Assembly (NCBI RefSeq): GCF_018343625.1
Contig: NZ_JAGYPG010000002.1
Span: 248,001 to 312,000, forward strand
Length of the DNA: 64,000 nucleotides
DNA from: Lederbergia citri
Lineage (GTDB): Bacteria > Bacillota > Bacilli > Bacillales > Bacillaceae_C
Direction: 5' to 3'
How positions within the stretch are numbered: position 1 is the stretch's first letter; every line of letters begins with the position of its first letter. This document shows positions 25,222 to 36,147 of the stretch, piece by piece. Position numbers and translations under genes: made by a program. The notes below the pieces were generated by a model. The model was not told where the DNA came from, ran no database searches, and saw nothing but the letters and a program-made list of their open reading frames with translations.

Positions 25222-26159
25222 TAGGCAAATCCCCTTTCACGTTTTACATCCAGATGTTTCCATATAGCCGCCACAATTAAGGTCAACAGCACCGCAGTTA
25301 TTAAGCGGATGAAAAGGAGTGGCAGAATAGGAATTCCAAGGGGAAGAAAAATCAGTGTATCTTCAATTACCGCGTGGCATCCAACGAGAAAGATAAATGC
25401 CAGCGTGACATCCTTTTTGCTTACCCCGTCTTCCTTCACGGCTTGGATCATCACACCTGCCCCATACGCAAGTCCAAAGATTAACCCAGCTGCCATCGTC
25501 GTGGATGTATTTTCCCTCATCCCTAATAATTTAGTAAAGGGGGCCATCCACTTTGAAAAAACATTCAGCCATTTATAATCTTTTAATAATTGAATTCCGA
25601 TCATTAGAGGAATAACAATCATCGCCAACTGAATGACGCCATAAAAAGCTTTTGAAAGTGCTAGCATTGCAATTGAGAAAATGCCAGTAGCTTGTTGTTC
25701 TTGAACTTGCATAATCCCATACTGTGCTATTTCTTGTCCACCACTCCACATAAGATTAATAACGATGGCCGAAAATATCGCCAAGCCTAGTCGGACTGCA
25801 ATCATGATCCATATTTTTACTCCTACTTTCGTTGCTACAGCAGACTCAATAATTAGATTATGTGAAAAGGACATCATGACGGCAATTATAAAAACTTCTT
25901 TTACAGTTAAATCAAGGGATAGAATCCCGGCAATTCCAGCATATAAGTTTAAAAAATTCCCTAATACGAGTGGAATCGCTGCATCCCCGGATAAACCCAG
26001 TATGCCCATGAGAGGCTCAATCAGTTTAATAATCCACGGTAATACTGGAGTATGCTGAAGGACCACTACTATTAATGTAATGGGAAAAATAACTTTTCCT
26101 AACGTCCACGTCGTTTTTAATCCAATCAAACCGCCATCTTTTATTGAAGACTTCCACAT
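25221..26159 (-). CDS. yvoD: Nucleoside-recognition-domain membrane protein YvoD
   Basis: 312 residues, ATG start after AAAGGAG. Two Gate/nucleoside-recognition domains are spread over about eight membrane helices: [25 protein letters not shown] and [16 protein letters not shown] segments are characteristic. The protein lies between lgt and ppaX in the conserved operon. It is related to the SpmA/SpmB and FeoB Gate domains; the transported solute is unknown. Confidence 0.88.
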   Translation of the reverse strand: MWKSSIKDGGLIGLKTTWTLGKVIFPITLIVVVLQHTPVLPWIIKLIEPLMGILGLSGDAAIPLVLGNFLNLYAGIAGILSLDLTVKEVFIIAVMMSFSHNLIIESAVATKVGVKIWIMIAVRLGLAIFSAIVINLMWSGGQEIAQYGIMQVQEQQATGIFSIAMLALSKAFYGVIQLAMIVIPLMIGIQLLKDYKWLNVFSKWMAPFTKLLGMRENTSTTMAAGLIFGLAYGAGVMIQAVKEDGVSKKDVTLAFIFLVGCHAVIEDTLIFLPLGIPILPLLFIRLITAVLLTLIVAAIWKHLDVKRERGFA

Positions 26160-26173
26160 GTTGTTTTTCTCCT

Positions 26174-26983
26174 TTAGGCTTTGTCTAGATATCTTTTATC
26201 AGCAAGCCCTGCCTTACTTCGATAAATCCAAATAGCAATAGAACCAACAATCAATACGAGAGAAAGCACTTGCGCCATTCTTAAACCACTTGTCAGCATT
26301 AAGCTGTCAGTACGCATTCCTTCGATAAAAAAGCGCCCTATTGAATACCAAATTACATACGTTAAGAACATTTCTCCCCTGCGAAGGTTTACTTTTCTTA
26401 AAAAAATTAAGATGATGAATCCGATGAAATCCCAAATCGACTCATATAGAAAAGTAGGATGATAATATTCACCATTTATATACATTTGATCAATAATAAA
26501 TTGAGGAAGATGTAAATTTTCTAGAAATGTTCTAGACACGACATCCCCGTGAGCTTCCTGATTAATAAAGTTCCCCCAGCGTCCAATTGCTTGTCCAATA
26601 ATAATACTTGGTGCAGCAATATCAGCTAATTTCCAAAACGAAAGCCCTTTTCGTTTGGCAAAAACAATTGTTGTTAAAACGGAACCAATCAGGGCCCCAT
26701 GAATCGCAATTCCGCCTTCCCAAATTTGAATAATTTGCTCGGGATGTTGCGAATAATGTTCCCATTCAAATAGGACGTAGTAAATACGTGCACAAATAAT
26801 CGCTATTGGAATAGCCCATATTAATAAATCAGGGAAAGTATCTTTATGTAGTCCACGCTTTTCACTTTCACGAACAACTAACAATAATGCAACAGCAATA
26901 CCTATCCCTATAATAATCCCATACCAATGAACAGGGATGGGTCCAAGTTTTATCGCTATCGGATTAATAGGCTCAATACCCAT
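26174..26983 (-). CDS. lgt: Prolipoprotein diacylglyceryl transferase
   Basis: 269 residues with seven membrane helices. The signature [13 protein letters not shown] (about residues 136-148) carries the conserved Arg and Asn, HPTFLYES follows, and [28 protein letters not shown] contains the second conserved Arg set. Lgt adds diacylglycerol to the lipobox cysteine of prolipoproteins, including PstS and the GerC protein in this window. ATG start after AGAGGAG. Confidence 0.97.
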   Translation of the reverse strand: MGIEPINPIAIKLGPIPVHWYGIIIGIGIAVALLLVVRESEKRGLHKDTFPDLLIWAIPIAIICARIYYVLFEWEHYSQHPEQIIQIWEGGIAIHGALIGSVLTTIVFAKRKGLSFWKLADIAAPSIIIGQAIGRWGNFINQEAHGDVVSRTFLENLHLPQFIIDQMYINGEYYHPTFLYESIWDFIGFIILIFLRKVNLRRGEMFLTYVIWYSIGRFFIEGMRTDSLMLTSGLRMAQVLSLVLIVGSIAIWIYRSKAGLADKRYLDKA

Positions 26984-27026
26984 ATATTCAACTCCTCTTT
27001 AGCTTGATTGATAACGTTGAATTTAC

Positions 27027-27962
27027 TTATACGATACCGTCTTCGCCGCCTTGGATGACTTGAGCAAGTCTTTCTGTAAACTGTTGAGCGGCATTTACCC
27101 CCATGCGTTTTAAACGGAAGTTCATGGCGGCCACTTCAATAATTACAGCTAAGTTGCGTCCAGGTCTAACAGGCACCGTGAGTTTTGTAATTTCCGTATC
27201 TATTATTTTTATCGTCTCTTCGTCAAGCCCGACTCGATCATAATGCTTATTTTCATCCCATGTTTCCATGTGAACGGTAAGTGTTATTTTTTTACTTGGT
27301 CGTACTGCGCCTGCTCCAAATAATGTCATTACATTAATGATGCCCAGTCCACGAATTTCCAAAAGTTGTTCCAGTAAATCTGGAGGCGATCCGACGAGTA
27401 AATTTTCTTCTATTTGACGTATCTCAACACAATCATCCGCCACTAGCTGATGACCTCTTTTAATTAATGCCAGCGCAGTTTCACTTTTTCCTACACCGCT
27501 TTGGCCAGTTATTAAAACACCAATGCCATAAATATCGACAAGGACTCCGTGAACTGCTGTTGTAGGAGCTAATTTTCCATCTAAATAATTCGTTAGCTTG
27601 CTTGAAAAACGTGTTGTTTTCATATTAGTACGCATAAGAGGAACGCTATTTCGTTCCGAAGCCTCTATTAATTCATCTGGTATTTCCAACCCCCGCGATA
27701 CAACAATTGCAGGAGTTGTATCATTACAAAGCATTTCCATGCGTTCTTTTCTTTCATGTTGTGCAAGCCCTTCACTAAAAACGATTTCCGTTCTTCCAAG
27801 AAGCTGGACCCGCTCAGCAGGATAATAATTGAAAAAACCAGCTAATTCCAAGGCTGGACGAGATATATCACTAGTGGTGATTGGTTTATGAATTCCTTCC
27901 TCTCCACTAATCAATTCTAAGTCAAATTGCTTTATTATGTCTTCTGTTCGGACTTTCGCCAA
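27027..27962 (-). CDS. hprK: HPr kinase/phosphorylase
   Basis: 311 residues from a TTG eight bases after AGGAG; the longer frame adds 12 unconserved residues. Walker A GQSGVGKS is at 153-160, the HprK signature [20 protein letters not shown] follows, and the C-terminal [29 protein letters not shown] is the conserved interface. It phosphorylates Ser46 of HPr and Crh when glycolytic intermediates are high, and reverses this by phosphorolysis. It is the first gene of the operon with lgt, yvoD, ppaX and yvoF. Confidence 0.97.
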   Translation of the reverse strand: MAKVRTEDIIKQFDLELISGEEGIHKPITTSDISRPALELAGFFNYYPAERVQLLGRTEIVFSEGLAQHERKERMEMLCNDTTPAIVVSRGLEIPDELIEASERNSVPLMRTNMKTTRFSSKLTNYLDGKLAPTTAVHGVLVDIYGIGVLITGQSGVGKSETALALIKRGHQLVADDCVEIRQIEENLLVGSPPDLLEQLLEIRGLGIINVMTLFGAGAVRPSKKITLTVHMETWDENKHYDRVGLDEETIKIIDTEITKLTVPVRPGRNLAVIIEVAAMNFRLKRMGVNAAQQFTERLAQVIQGGEDGIV

Positions 27963-28065
27963 CTCAATCACTCCTAATGCAAAATGAAAAACTTCCACTC
28001 ATTTTATTATTCTATCACTTATTCAATTGGAATCTCTACCCTTCGAACTATTTTATTCAAATAGG

Positions 28066-28103
28066 AGTAAAAATAAAAAGCCCCACTTTTTGTTAAGTGG
28101 AGC
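28066..28103 (-). terminator. Terminator after yvlB-yvlD
   Basis: On the minus strand GCTCCACTT and AAGTGGGGC form a 9-bp stem with one wobble and a 6-base loop, followed by TTTTTATTTTT, just after the yvlD stop. Confidence 0.88.
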
Positions 28104-28117
28104 AAACTTCTTAAAAA

Positions 28118-28474
28118 TTATTTCCTTTTTTTAGGTTCCAAAATTGTTTTATGAATGATTAAGTTGACGATGGACATGATGATAGCAATAAGAAGTGCGA
28201 GTCCAAATCCTGATATGTCAAATTTATCTCCCATTATGGCATCTGTAATTAATAATGTACAAGCATTAATGACGAATAAAAATAAACCAAGTGAAAGAAT
28301 CGTAACAGGTAACGTTAGGACGATAAGGAGTGGTCTTACAAGCATATTAATAATATACAAAACGATGCTGGCCCCCACAGCCGCTCCGAAGCTTGTTACA
28401 TGAAAGCCCTCGAAATATCCTGCAAACGCGAGGAACAAAAGAGCATTAATAAGAATGCCAATGATCCATTTCAT
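28118..28474 (-). CDS. yvlD: YvlD-family small membrane protein
   Basis: 118 residues with four membrane helices (about 3-20, 27-50, 55-78, 88-108) and a basic tail (EPKKRK). The motif NMLVRPLLIVLTLPVTILSLGLF is the hallmark of the YvlD/phage_holin_4_2-like family. In Bacillus it is linked to envelope-stress control through sigma-W and the neighbouring yvlB. The yvlA and yvlC (PspC) genes of the B. subtilis operon are missing. Confidence 0.88.
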   Translation of the reverse strand: MKWIIGILINALLFLAFAGYFEGFHVTSFGAAVGASIVLYIINMLVRPLLIVLTLPVTILSLGLFLFVINACTLLITDAIMGDKFDISGFGLALLIAIIMSIVNLIIHKTILEPKKRK

Positions 28475-28496
28475 CTATTATCCCCACTCTCTATGT

Positions 28497-29657
28497 TCAG
28501 ACGACTGTTGACTTTGCTTCTCCTATATTCACAGATCCTGTCTTCGTATCTGCAAGTACATGAATTACATGATCATCCGAACCAGTCCGTTTAAATTTCA
28601 CTTGCTTTTGAATAATTTCTTTCTTTTCGTGCAACACATCGATGCCATCAAGTTCAAGCTTATAATTTCCTAAATTTGAACGAACATCGCCATCCACACT
28701 TGAGTTGCCGGGCACAATCAATTTAATATTGCCAGTTACTGCCTTCGCCTCAAATTTATTCGTATTGTTTTCTGTTAACGTGCATGAGATATTCCCGTTA
28801 AACGATTGAAGGTCGACACTTTCAAAATCACCTATCGCATCGATTGCTCCATTCACCGTTTCAGCTTCTAATTGTAAAGCGTTTGAATTTGAAAGTTTGA
28901 TTTGACCGTTTACAGTATCTATATCAAATTTTTCTCCTTCGATATTGGAAAGCTCAACTTTCCCATTCGTTGTTTTTATCGTTAAGTATTTTGCCTCTAA
29001 CTGCTCACCTGTAATTCCGCCGTTGAAAATTCTCACGGAAATTTTTTTATAATTCTCCTTAGGAATGTATGCGACAGTTTCTACTCTCATCCATTTCGAT
29101 TGAGTAGCAAAAATGAGCATTTCTTTTTCCACAGAAAATACTGTATTATCGAGAAAATAATTTCTTGCATCTTCCCTATCTTCTGATCGATATACTTTAG
29201 CCTGACATTCGATTCGTACTTCAGGCTGGTCCCATGTAACAAGCCTAACAGGACCATTTGCCACGTCTAGTTCGATTCTTTCGATTCCCGTAACAGCTTG
29301 TTGGAAAGTATGAGGAACATCAACGGATTGATTGAATTGAAAATCAAAATGCTTAATCTTATTCAATGCATTATTGACAAAATCAAAAATTTTCTCCCCA
29401 GCACTTTCCAATTGAGTATAAAAGGAATCTTCCTTATTCGTTTTTTCTTCCTGCTTCTTTTCTTCTGTTTTAAATTCGAACTCTTTTTCTTCAAATGATG
29501 TATGTTCAGATTGTATCGGCTCAGTTGTTAAAGTTTCGCTTACTGGAGCATTCTTTTCTCCATCTTCTTCTAATGCTTCTAGTAGGATAATCGCTTCTTG
29601 TGCAGAAAGTTTTCCTTTTTGCACCAATTCAAGTATTTTTTTTCTTTCTTGATTCAT
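28497..29657 (-). CDS. yvlB: DUF4097 adhesin-like protein YvlB
   Basis: 386 residues. The N-terminus (NQERKKILELVQKGKLSAQEAIILLEAL) is the short helical SHOCT-like head seen in YvlB proteins. It is followed by an acidic linker (about 35-90) and a long DUF4097 beta-helix with repeated turns (YLTIKTTNGKVELSNIEGEKFDIDTVNGQIKLSNSN). No signal peptide is visible. It is cotranscribed with yvlD; function is unknown beyond an association with envelope stress. Confidence 0.85.
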   Translation of the reverse strand: MNQERKKILELVQKGKLSAQEAIILLEALEEDGEKNAPVSETLTTEPIQSEHTSFEEKEFEFKTEEKKQEEKTNKEDSFYTQLESAGEKIFDFVNNALNKIKHFDFQFNQSVDVPHTFQQAVTGIERIELDVANGPVRLVTWDQPEVRIECQAKVYRSEDREDARNYFLDNTVFSVEKEMLIFATQSKWMRVETVAYIPKENYKKISVRIFNGGITGEQLEAKYLTIKTTNGKVELSNIEGEKFDIDTVNGQIKLSNSNALQLEAETVNGAIDAIGDFESVDLQSFNGNISCTLTENNTNKFEAKAVTGNIKLIVPGNSSVDGDVRSNLGNYKLELDGIDVLHEKKEIIQKQVKFKRTGSDDHVIHVLADTKTGSVNIGEAKSTVV

Positions 29658-29778
29658 TTTCGACTTCCTCCTTATTCGTAATACATGGTAATACGATTAC
29701 GAAGCAGTATAAGTTTCATATAATCGGTAATTGGTTTTGTCACAGGATTTTTTACCTGCACTAACAGGAATTTGCTTC

Positions 29779-29819
29779 CTGCGGGCGCCTCCTGACTAAA
29801 GGTACCGTTTTTCCCGCAG
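29779..29819. repeat. Inverted repeat downstream of uvrA
   Basis: CTGCGGG (29779-29785) and CCCGCAG (29813-29819) flank 27 bases that contain GGCGCC and GGTACC. There is no U-run, so it is not a classic terminator; it may stabilise the uvrA transcript end or be a dispersed repeat. The rest of 29658-29850 shows no gene. Confidence 0.35.
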
Positions 29820-29850
29820 AAAAGCTCCAGTTGATTTTTTTATACAAAGG

Positions 29851-32736
29851 TTAATGTTTCCCTACCAATTCCTCAACTTGCTCTTGTTCGGAGATTCGTT
29901 TCCTCATTCGATTTCTGTCACGTTTCAATATCGGTTTTAAATATTTTCCAGTATAGGACTCAAGACTTTCAGCGACTTTTTCCGGAGTTCCTTTTGCGAT
30001 GATCGTTCCACCTTTGTCGCCGCCTTCAGGACCAAGATCCACAATATAATCAGCAGTCTTTATAACGTCGAGATTATGTTCAATGACAAGAACAGTATCG
30101 CCATTATCAACTAGTCTTTGCAACACCGTAAGAAGCCTTGCAATATCATCAACATGAAGTCCTGTAGTCGGTTCGTCCAATATATAGAATGAACGACCAT
30201 TGGAACGACGATGCAATTCTGAAGCTAGCTTTACACGTTGCGCTTCCCCGCCTGACAATGTTGTAGCAGGTTGGCCAAGCTTCATATAGCCAAGACCAAC
30301 GTCAACGATCGTTTGCAATTTCCGGTTGATTTTAGGTATGTTTTCAAAAAACTCAAGTCCATCCTCAATCGTCATATCGAGCACTTCGGCAATATTTTTC
30401 CCTTTATATTTTACTTCCAATGTTTCTCGGTTATACCGCTTACCATGGCATACTTCACATGGTACGTAAACATCTGGCAAAAAGTGCATTTCGATTTTGA
30501 TAATTCCGTCTCCGCGGCATGCTTCACAGCGGCCGCCTTTTACGTTAAAACTAAACCGTCCTTTTTTATAACCACGAACTTTTGCTTCATTTGTAGATGC
30601 ATAAACGTCTCGAATATCATCAAACACACCCGTATAAGTAGCCGGATTTGATCTTGGTGTTCGGCCAATTGGTGATTGGTCAATATCGATTACTTTTTCC
30701 AATTCTTCAATGCCTTTAATTTCCTTATGTGCACCTGGTCTAGCCTTTGCTTTATGAAGTTTTTGAGCAAGACTCTTATGAAGGATTTCGTTGATTAAAG
30801 TACTTTTTCCAGAACCAGAAACGCCTGTAACCGCAATAAACAGTCCTAATGGAAACTTGACATTCACATTTTTCAAGTTGTTTTCCTTTGCACCTTTAAT
30901 TTCAAGATACCTTCCATTTGCTTTCCTGCGTTCAATAGGAAGCGGAATAAATTTTTCTCCTGATAAATATTGCCCTGTAAGAGATGCTTTATTGTTTGAC
31001 ACCTCATCAGGTGTTCCTGCTGCTACAATTTCACCACCGTGAACACCTGCTCCCGGACCAATATCAATTAAATAATCTGCCGCAAGCATCGTATCTTCAT
31101 CATGTTCAACGACGATGAGGGTATTTCCAATATCCCTCATATTTTTTAATGTACTGATAAGACGATCGTTATCCCTTTGGTGCAATCCGATTGAAGGTTC
31201 ATCCAATATATAAAGAACTCCTGTTAATCTTGAACCAATTTGAGTCGCCAATCGAATCCGCTGTGCTTCTCCACCCGATAATGTTCCGGCGGCGCGGCTC
31301 AATGTCAAATAATCAAGCCCTACATTGACGAGGAATCCTAATCGCTCTTCAATTTCTCTTAAAATAAGTTTGGCAATCTGCATTTCTTTTTCTGATAAAC
31401 TTAAGCTGGAGAAAAATTGGTCAGCTTCGACGACAGAAAGCCCCGTAATTTCACTAATATGGTGGCCATTAATTTTAACGGCAAGGCTCTCTTCTTTTAA
31501 TCTATGTCCTTTACAGCGAGGACATGGCTGCTGTGCCATATATTTTTCCATTTGTTCACGAATATAATCTGAGCTTGTTTCTTGAAAACGGCGCTCTACG
31601 TTACGGATGACACCTTCAAATCTAATATTACTCTCACGAACTTGACCAAAGTCGTTTTGATAACGGAATTTAATCAAGTCGCCTGTACCGTAAAGAATAA
31701 TATCAATTTCTTTTTTAGGTAAATCTTGAACTGGAACATCCATGTTTATTCCGTAATGATTGCAGATTGTTTTCAGCATCTGCGGATAATATTGCGAACT
31801 GATTGGTGTCCACGGCGCAATGGCATCTTCATTAAGAGTTCTGGACCAATCTGGAATAACAAGTTCAGGATCGACTTCAAGTTTAGAACCAAGACCATCA
31901 CAATCTGGGCATGCCCCGAACGGACTGTTAAAGGAAAACATTCTTGGCTCTAATTTTTCAATAGAAAAACCACATTCCGGACATGCATGGTTTTCGCTAA
32001 ATAGTAATTCTTCCTCTCCAATAACATCGATAATGACCTTTCCTTCACCAAGTCCCAGTGCTGTTTCCAATGAATCTGCCAGTCTCGTTTCAACTCCTGC
32101 TTTTATGACAATACGGTCGACAATGACATCAATGGAATGCTTTTTATTTTTTTCAAGCTCAATCTCGTCGCCAAGATCATATACTTCCCCATCTACGCGG
32201 ACACGAACAAAGCCTTGCTTTTTAATATCCTCCAACACTTTGGCATGTGTCCCTTTCCTCCCTGAAACGATCGGCGCCATAACTTGGAGCTTTGTTCGCT
32301 CTGGATACACCATAATCCTGTCAACCATTTGCTCAATCGTTTGTGACGTAATTTCAATCCCATGGACAGGGCAAATCGGTCTGCCGATTCGTGCATAAAG
32401 CAAACGCAAATAATCATAAATTTCGGTAACCGTTCCGACTGTAGATCGTGGATTTCTGCTTGTTGTTTTTTGGTCAATTGAAATGGCAGGTGAAAGACCT
32501 TCAATGGCGTCTACATCTGGCTTATCCATTTGACCGAGGAATTGGCGGGCATATGCAGATAGAGACTCTACATATCTCCGTTGCCCCTCGGCGTAAATGG
32601 TGTCAAAGGCAAGGGACGATTTTCCGGAACCTGATAAGCCAGTTAATACAACCAGTTTATCTCTTGGAATAGTGACATCTATATTTTTCAAATTATGGGC
32701 TCTTGCACCCTGGACAATTATTTTATCTTGTGCCAT
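29851..32736 (-). CDS. uvrA: Excinuclease ABC subunit A
   Basis: 961 residues, full length. Two ABC ATPase modules are present: Walker [10 protein letters not shown] near 31-39 and GVSGSGKST near 640, signatures LSGGEAQR twice, and zinc-finger cysteine sets [19 protein letters not shown] and [18 protein letters not shown]. UvrA scans DNA for bulky lesions as a dimer and loads UvrB for excision repair. It lies eight bases after uvrB, and both probably respond to SOS. Confidence 0.98.
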   Translation of the reverse strand: MAQDKIIVQGARAHNLKNIDVTIPRDKLVVLTGLSGSGKSSLAFDTIYAEGQRRYVESLSAYARQFLGQMDKPDVDAIEGLSPAISIDQKTTSRNPRSTVGTVTEIYDYLRLLYARIGRPICPVHGIEITSQTIEQMVDRIMVYPERTKLQVMAPIVSGRKGTHAKVLEDIKKQGFVRVRVDGEVYDLGDEIELEKNKKHSIDVIVDRIVIKAGVETRLADSLETALGLGEGKVIIDVIGEEELLFSENHACPECGFSIEKLEPRMFSFNSPFGACPDCDGLGSKLEVDPELVIPDWSRTLNEDAIAPWTPISSQYYPQMLKTICNHYGINMDVPVQDLPKKEIDIILYGTGDLIKFRYQNDFGQVRESNIRFEGVIRNVERRFQETSSDYIREQMEKYMAQQPCPRCKGHRLKEESLAVKINGHHISEITGLSVVEADQFFSSLSLSEKEMQIAKLILREIEERLGFLVNVGLDYLTLSRAAGTLSGGEAQRIRLATQIGSRLTGVLYILDEPSIGLHQRDNDRLISTLKNMRDIGNTLIVVEHDEDTMLAADYLIDIGPGAGVHGGEIVAAGTPDEVSNNKASLTGQYLSGEKFIPLPIERRKANGRYLEIKGAKENNLKNVNVKFPLGLFIAVTGVSGSGKSTLINEILHKSLAQKLHKAKARPGAHKEIKGIEELEKVIDIDQSPIGRTPRSNPATYTGVFDDIRDVYASTNEAKVRGYKKGRFSFNVKGGRCEACRGDGIIKIEMHFLPDVYVPCEVCHGKRYNRETLEVKYKGKNIAEVLDMTIEDGLEFFENIPKINRKLQTIVDVGLGYMKLGQPATTLSGGEAQRVKLASELHRRSNGRSFYILDEPTTGLHVDDIARLLTVLQRLVDNGDTVLVIEHNLDVIKTADYIVDLGPEGGDKGGTIIAKGTPEKVAESLESYTGKYLKPILKRDRNRMRKRISEQEQVEELVGKH

Positions 32737-32743
32737 ATTGTGT

Positions 32744-34723
32744 TCATCCTTCCGCTTTTAACTCCAATATTGCATCACGAAGCTCGGCTGCCCGTTCGAA
32801 ATCAAGCGCTTTTGCTGCTTCTTTCATTTCCTTTTCCATCGTAGCCAAAAGCTTTTCTCTTTCTTTCTTTGTAATTTTCTTCGTTTTTACTGCTGCAGCA
32901 TATTCTTCTGTATCCTCTGCCGCAACTGTTGCTCTTATGACATCTCGGATTCCTTTTTGAATGGTCATCGGTGTAATGCTGTATTTCTTATTATGAGCTT
33001 CTTGTACTGCACGACGGCGCTTCGTTTCTGTTATCGCTTTTTCCATCGAATCTGTCATTTTATCAGCGTACATAATGACATGTCCGTTTGAATTACGAGC
33101 AGCACGTCCTATTGTTTGAATAAGCGAGCGCTCAGAACGAAGGAATCCTTCTTTGTCTGCATCAAGAATGGCAACGAGAGATACTTCCGGAATGTCCAGT
33201 CCCTCTCTGAGCAAGTTAATTCCTACAAGGACATCATACGTTCCCATCCTTAATTCTCGTATAATTTCAATCCGTTCAAGCGTTTTTACTTCAGAGTGTA
33301 AATATTGAACCTTTACCCCAATTTCTTTTAAGTAATCGGTCAAGTCTTCGGACATTTTTTTCGTAAGCGTTGTAATGAGTACGCGCTCATTGCGTGCGAC
33401 CCGATCATTAATTTCTCCAAGCAAATCGTCAATCTGCCCTTCTATTGGTCTAACTTCAATCTTCGGATCTAGTAATCCTGTTGGTCGAATAATTTGCTCG
33501 ACCATCTTAGGAGTATGTTCAAGCTCATATGGTCCAGGAGTTGCTGAAACAAAGATAGCATGATGAATATGTTTCTCGAATTCTTCAAATTTAAGCGGCC
33601 GGTTATCAAGAGCAGACGGCAATCTAAATCCGTGATCGACAAGTACTTGTTTTCTTGCTTGGTCACCATTATACATTCCTCGAATTTGCGGCAATGTCAC
33701 ATGTGATTCGTCGATAATAATTTGAAAATCGTCTGGAAAATAGTCTAATAGTGTATATGGTGTAGCTCCAGCCGGCCTCAACGTTAAATGACGGGAATAG
33801 TTTTCTATTCCGGAACAGAAACCCATTTCTCGCATCATTTCCAAGTCATAACGAGTTCTTTGTTCAAGTCGTTGCGCTTCTAAGAGTTTATCGTTCGCAC
33901 GCATAATCGCCAGTTGCTCTTCCAGTTCTTTTTCTATATTTTCAATGGCAATTGATAGTTTTTCTTCTCCTGTAACGAAGTGAGAAGCCGGAAAAATAGC
34001 GGAGTGATCACGATCTCCGAGAATTTCTCCAGTAAGAGCATCTACTTCCCTAATCCGATCAATTTCATCTCCGAAAAATTCGACGCGGATACAATGTTCA
34101 TCCCGAGACACCGGAAAAATTTCTACAACATCGCCGCGAACCCGAAATGTTCCACGTTGAAAATCAATATCATTTCGTGCGTACTGAATATCAACTAGTC
34201 TTCTTAAAAGCTGGTTTCTCTCAATCTCCATTCCTGTTCTTAGTGAAAGAACATGCTCACGATATTCTTCAGGAGAACCGAGACCGTAAATACACGACAC
34301 ACTGGCGATGATGACAACATCTTTTCGTTCAAATAAAGACGAAGTGGCAGAGTGTCGAAGCTTATCAATTTCGTCATTGATGCTGGCATCCTTTTCGATA
34401 TACGTGTCTGTTTGCGGTACATATGCTTCTGGCTGATAATAGTCATAATAACTGACAAAATACTCAACAGCATTGTTCGGAAAAAACTCTTTGAACTCAC
34501 TGTACAATTGACCCGCAAGTGTTTTATTATGTGCAATAACAAGCGTTGGCTTGTTGATTTCTTGGATGACATTAGAGACCGTAAATGTTTTCCCAGTACC
34601 TGTTGCTCCCAGCAAGGTCTGATATTTTTTCCCATTGCGAAGACCCTCGACAAGGCTCTCAATAGCCCGCGGCTGGTCGCCGGCAGGCTGATATTTCGAA
34701 ACAAGTTGAAATTGATTTTTCAA
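32744..34723 (-). CDS. uvrB: Excinuclease ABC subunit B
   Basis: 659 residues, full length. It carries helicase motif I ([12 protein letters not shown], about 36-47), the beta-hairpin ([21 protein letters not shown]), motif II-like [11 protein letters not shown], motifs V-VI ([39 protein letters not shown]) and a C-terminal UvrC-binding UVR domain ([23 protein letters not shown]). It verifies damage delivered by UvrA and recruits UvrC. Confidence 0.98.
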   Translation of the reverse strand: MKNQFQLVSKYQPAGDQPRAIESLVEGLRNGKKYQTLLGATGTGKTFTVSNVIQEINKPTLVIAHNKTLAGQLYSEFKEFFPNNAVEYFVSYYDYYQPEAYVPQTDTYIEKDASINDEIDKLRHSATSSLFERKDVVIIASVSCIYGLGSPEEYREHVLSLRTGMEIERNQLLRRLVDIQYARNDIDFQRGTFRVRGDVVEIFPVSRDEHCIRVEFFGDEIDRIREVDALTGEILGDRDHSAIFPASHFVTGEEKLSIAIENIEKELEEQLAIMRANDKLLEAQRLEQRTRYDLEMMREMGFCSGIENYSRHLTLRPAGATPYTLLDYFPDDFQIIIDESHVTLPQIRGMYNGDQARKQVLVDHGFRLPSALDNRPLKFEEFEKHIHHAIFVSATPGPYELEHTPKMVEQIIRPTGLLDPKIEVRPIEGQIDDLLGEINDRVARNERVLITTLTKKMSEDLTDYLKEIGVKVQYLHSEVKTLERIEIIRELRMGTYDVLVGINLLREGLDIPEVSLVAILDADKEGFLRSERSLIQTIGRAARNSNGHVIMYADKMTDSMEKAITETKRRRAVQEAHNKKYSITPMTIQKGIRDVIRATVAAEDTEEYAAAVKTKKITKKEREKLLATMEKEMKEAAKALDFERAAELRDAILELKAEG

Positions 34724-34915
34724 AACGGCGGCCCCCTACTCTACTTTTAATCTGAAGACATTGCTAAAATTGATTTCCACTCCATGGAATTATCCTCAAT
34801 TAATCTTTAACAAAGCCAAATGAAAAAGTATAACTATCATTATTGACAACACTTATACACAATTAATCATGTTATATATTTTACCACAAGCAATATTAGA
34901 AAAACCAGCAAAAAG

Positions 34916-34929
34916 CGAACATATATTTG
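34916..34929 (-). promoter_or_regulatory. Weak LexA (SOS) box candidate upstream of uvrB
   Basis: The minus strand has CAAATATATGTTCG, compared with the Bacillus consensus CGAAC-N4-GTTCG: the right half is perfect and the left half has two mismatches. It lies 193 bases before the uvrB ATG in a 213-bp gap that otherwise shows nothing clear. The position is far for uvrB, so support is modest. Confidence 0.4.
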
Positions 34930-34936
34930 GTTAATT

Positions 34937-35179
34937 TTACAAACGTTTTTCTAGTGCATATAAGTCTTCTTCGAGTGTTTGCATTCTTTGTTCAGCAATT
35001 TCACGGGCATCGCGAATAGCAGCATTGTAAAAAACAGGACCAAGACGATCTTTTATGAACTCAAAAAACGCTTCTGCAGCAATTTCCCCAATTTCCTCAC
35101 CACGTTCTTCCCAAAAAAACTGTTGTATTTCACGGATCATTTCCCTCTTCTTTTCTGCTGTCAAATTTGGCATTAACAT
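34937..35179 (-). CDS. DUF2164-like small protein
   Basis: 80 residues from the ATG at 35179, eight bases after AGGAG. The sequence (AEKKREMIREIQQFFWEERGEEIGEIAAEAFFEFIKDRLGPVFYNAAIRDAR) matches the DUF2164 pattern, with E-R-G/D-E-x-x-G-x-x-A-A and G-x-x-x-Y-N-x-x-I-x-D-A. Function is unknown. It lies between csbA and uvrB, an insertion relative to the csbA-uvrB order of B. subtilis. Confidence 0.8.
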   Translation of the reverse strand: MLMPNLTAEKKREMIREIQQFFWEERGEEIGEIAAEAFFEFIKDRLGPVFYNAAIRDAREIAEQRMQTLEEDLYALEKRL

Positions 35180-35313
35180 ATTAAACACTCCTATTCTTAA
35201 AATGAAAATTTATATTCAGTACTGCGGGTTCACTTTGAGCTCTAGTGCTTTGAGGTTCAGGTATGTCATTTGACCTCTTATTCCCGCAAGTTGTTGAAAG
35301 ACCTTTTACAAAC

Positions 35314-35364
35314 GAAAAAATGGAGTTAGACTTCCATCGTGATGCGTGATGGAGGACTGACTCC
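35314..35364 (-). terminator. Terminator of csbA
   Basis: On the minus strand GGAGT...CCTCCATC and GATGGAAG...ACTCC pair over about 15 bases with a few mismatches, followed by ATTTTTT. It lies just after the csbA stop. Confidence 0.85.
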
Positions 35365-35368
35365 TTAT

Positions 35369-35608
35369 TTACGTAGAAGAACTTTTAGTTTTTTTCCTTT
35401 TCATTTGATTAGTAACATACAAGCCTACTGTTAGTGAGGCTGCCTCTATTACAATTAACCACCATGTCATAATATACCCTTTATATGCTGATACGATAAT
35501 TAAAGCAATCGTTAACGCAAATCCTACCGTCCGGCTATACGTTACCCTCGTGAAAAAAATCATAAGGATTGCGGGTAAAAAAATGGCAGATATTATTTTA
35601 TCAATCAT
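35369..35608 (-). CDS. csbA: CsbA-family membrane protein
   Basis: 79 residues from the ATG at 35608 after GAGGTG; the longer frame adds five residues. Three helices are seen (about 3-20, 25-42, 46-63), with FFTRVTYSRTVGFALTIALIIVSAYKGYI matching CsbA of B. subtilis. There the gene is under sigma-B general-stress control; I find no clear sigma-B promoter here. It is upstream of uvrB in conserved order. Function unknown. Confidence 0.85.
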   Translation of the reverse strand: MIDKIISAIFLPAILMIFFTRVTYSRTVGFALTIALIIVSAYKGYIMTWWLIVIEAASLTVGLYVTNQMKRKKTKSSST

Positions 35609-35926
35609 AAAAAAACACCTCACTTCAGACTATATGTTCAGTTTTTCTGAAAACATAGTAAAATGCAAGGATTTTTTTAAGAAAGAGAGAATTTTTAACT
35701 TTATCTAATGAAGAAATTTATCATTTCCGATTAACAAGATTAAGGAACGAAATTGAGTATAAGTGACAATTCATTGATCTCAATAGTGACATGAAATTAG
35801 TTATTTGTCTTTTTTGTTCCTTTATTTCAACTTTGCTAGAACGAAAACTGGAATTTACCTTAATTCATTTCCACGTTTGAATTTTGAGAGAATCTGTTAC
35901 AATTCTAACTACGTATCGTACTCATT
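35609..35926. other. AT-rich gene-free interval upstream of csbA
   Basis: About 318 bases with no frame worth calling. It includes a possible small dyad near 35633-35655 (TGTTCAG/CTGAAAACA) close to the csbA start, and a degenerate repeat-like segment from about 35875 that leads into repeat family B. Confidence 0.4.
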
Positions 35927-36105
35927 CGCGGCAGAACTTTGAAGAATTGTAACAGTATTGCCGCGCATCACTCTCAATCACGGCAAAACCTAAAGATTTG
36001 TCACACCTCTGCCGCGTATCATCCTTAATCACGGCAAAACTACGGAAGTTTGTCACACTTCTGCCGAGTATCACTCTCAATCACGGCAAAACTATACTCA
36101 GTTAT
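35927..36105. repeat. Tandem 51/52-bp hairpin repeats (family B), ~3.5 units
   Basis: CGGCA recurs at 35929, 35981, 36032 and 36084 (steps 52, 51, 52). Each unit has CGGCA (CGCGGCA in the first), a ~25-base variable centre with ATTTGTCACA-like text, then TGCCG(CG) and a linker TATCACTCTCAATCA. The arms form a 5-7-bp stem. Sequence is unrelated to family A, but period and hairpin-plus-linker design are alike. Confidence 0.8.
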
Positions 36106-36147
36106 AGAAATTCTTATTCGAGGACGAATCTAGATTTCTCAAACAAT

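Noticed and set aside
31820..32398. 192-codon plus-strand frame inside uvrA
   Set aside because: Antisense shadow of uvrA, whose domains are intact on the minus strand.
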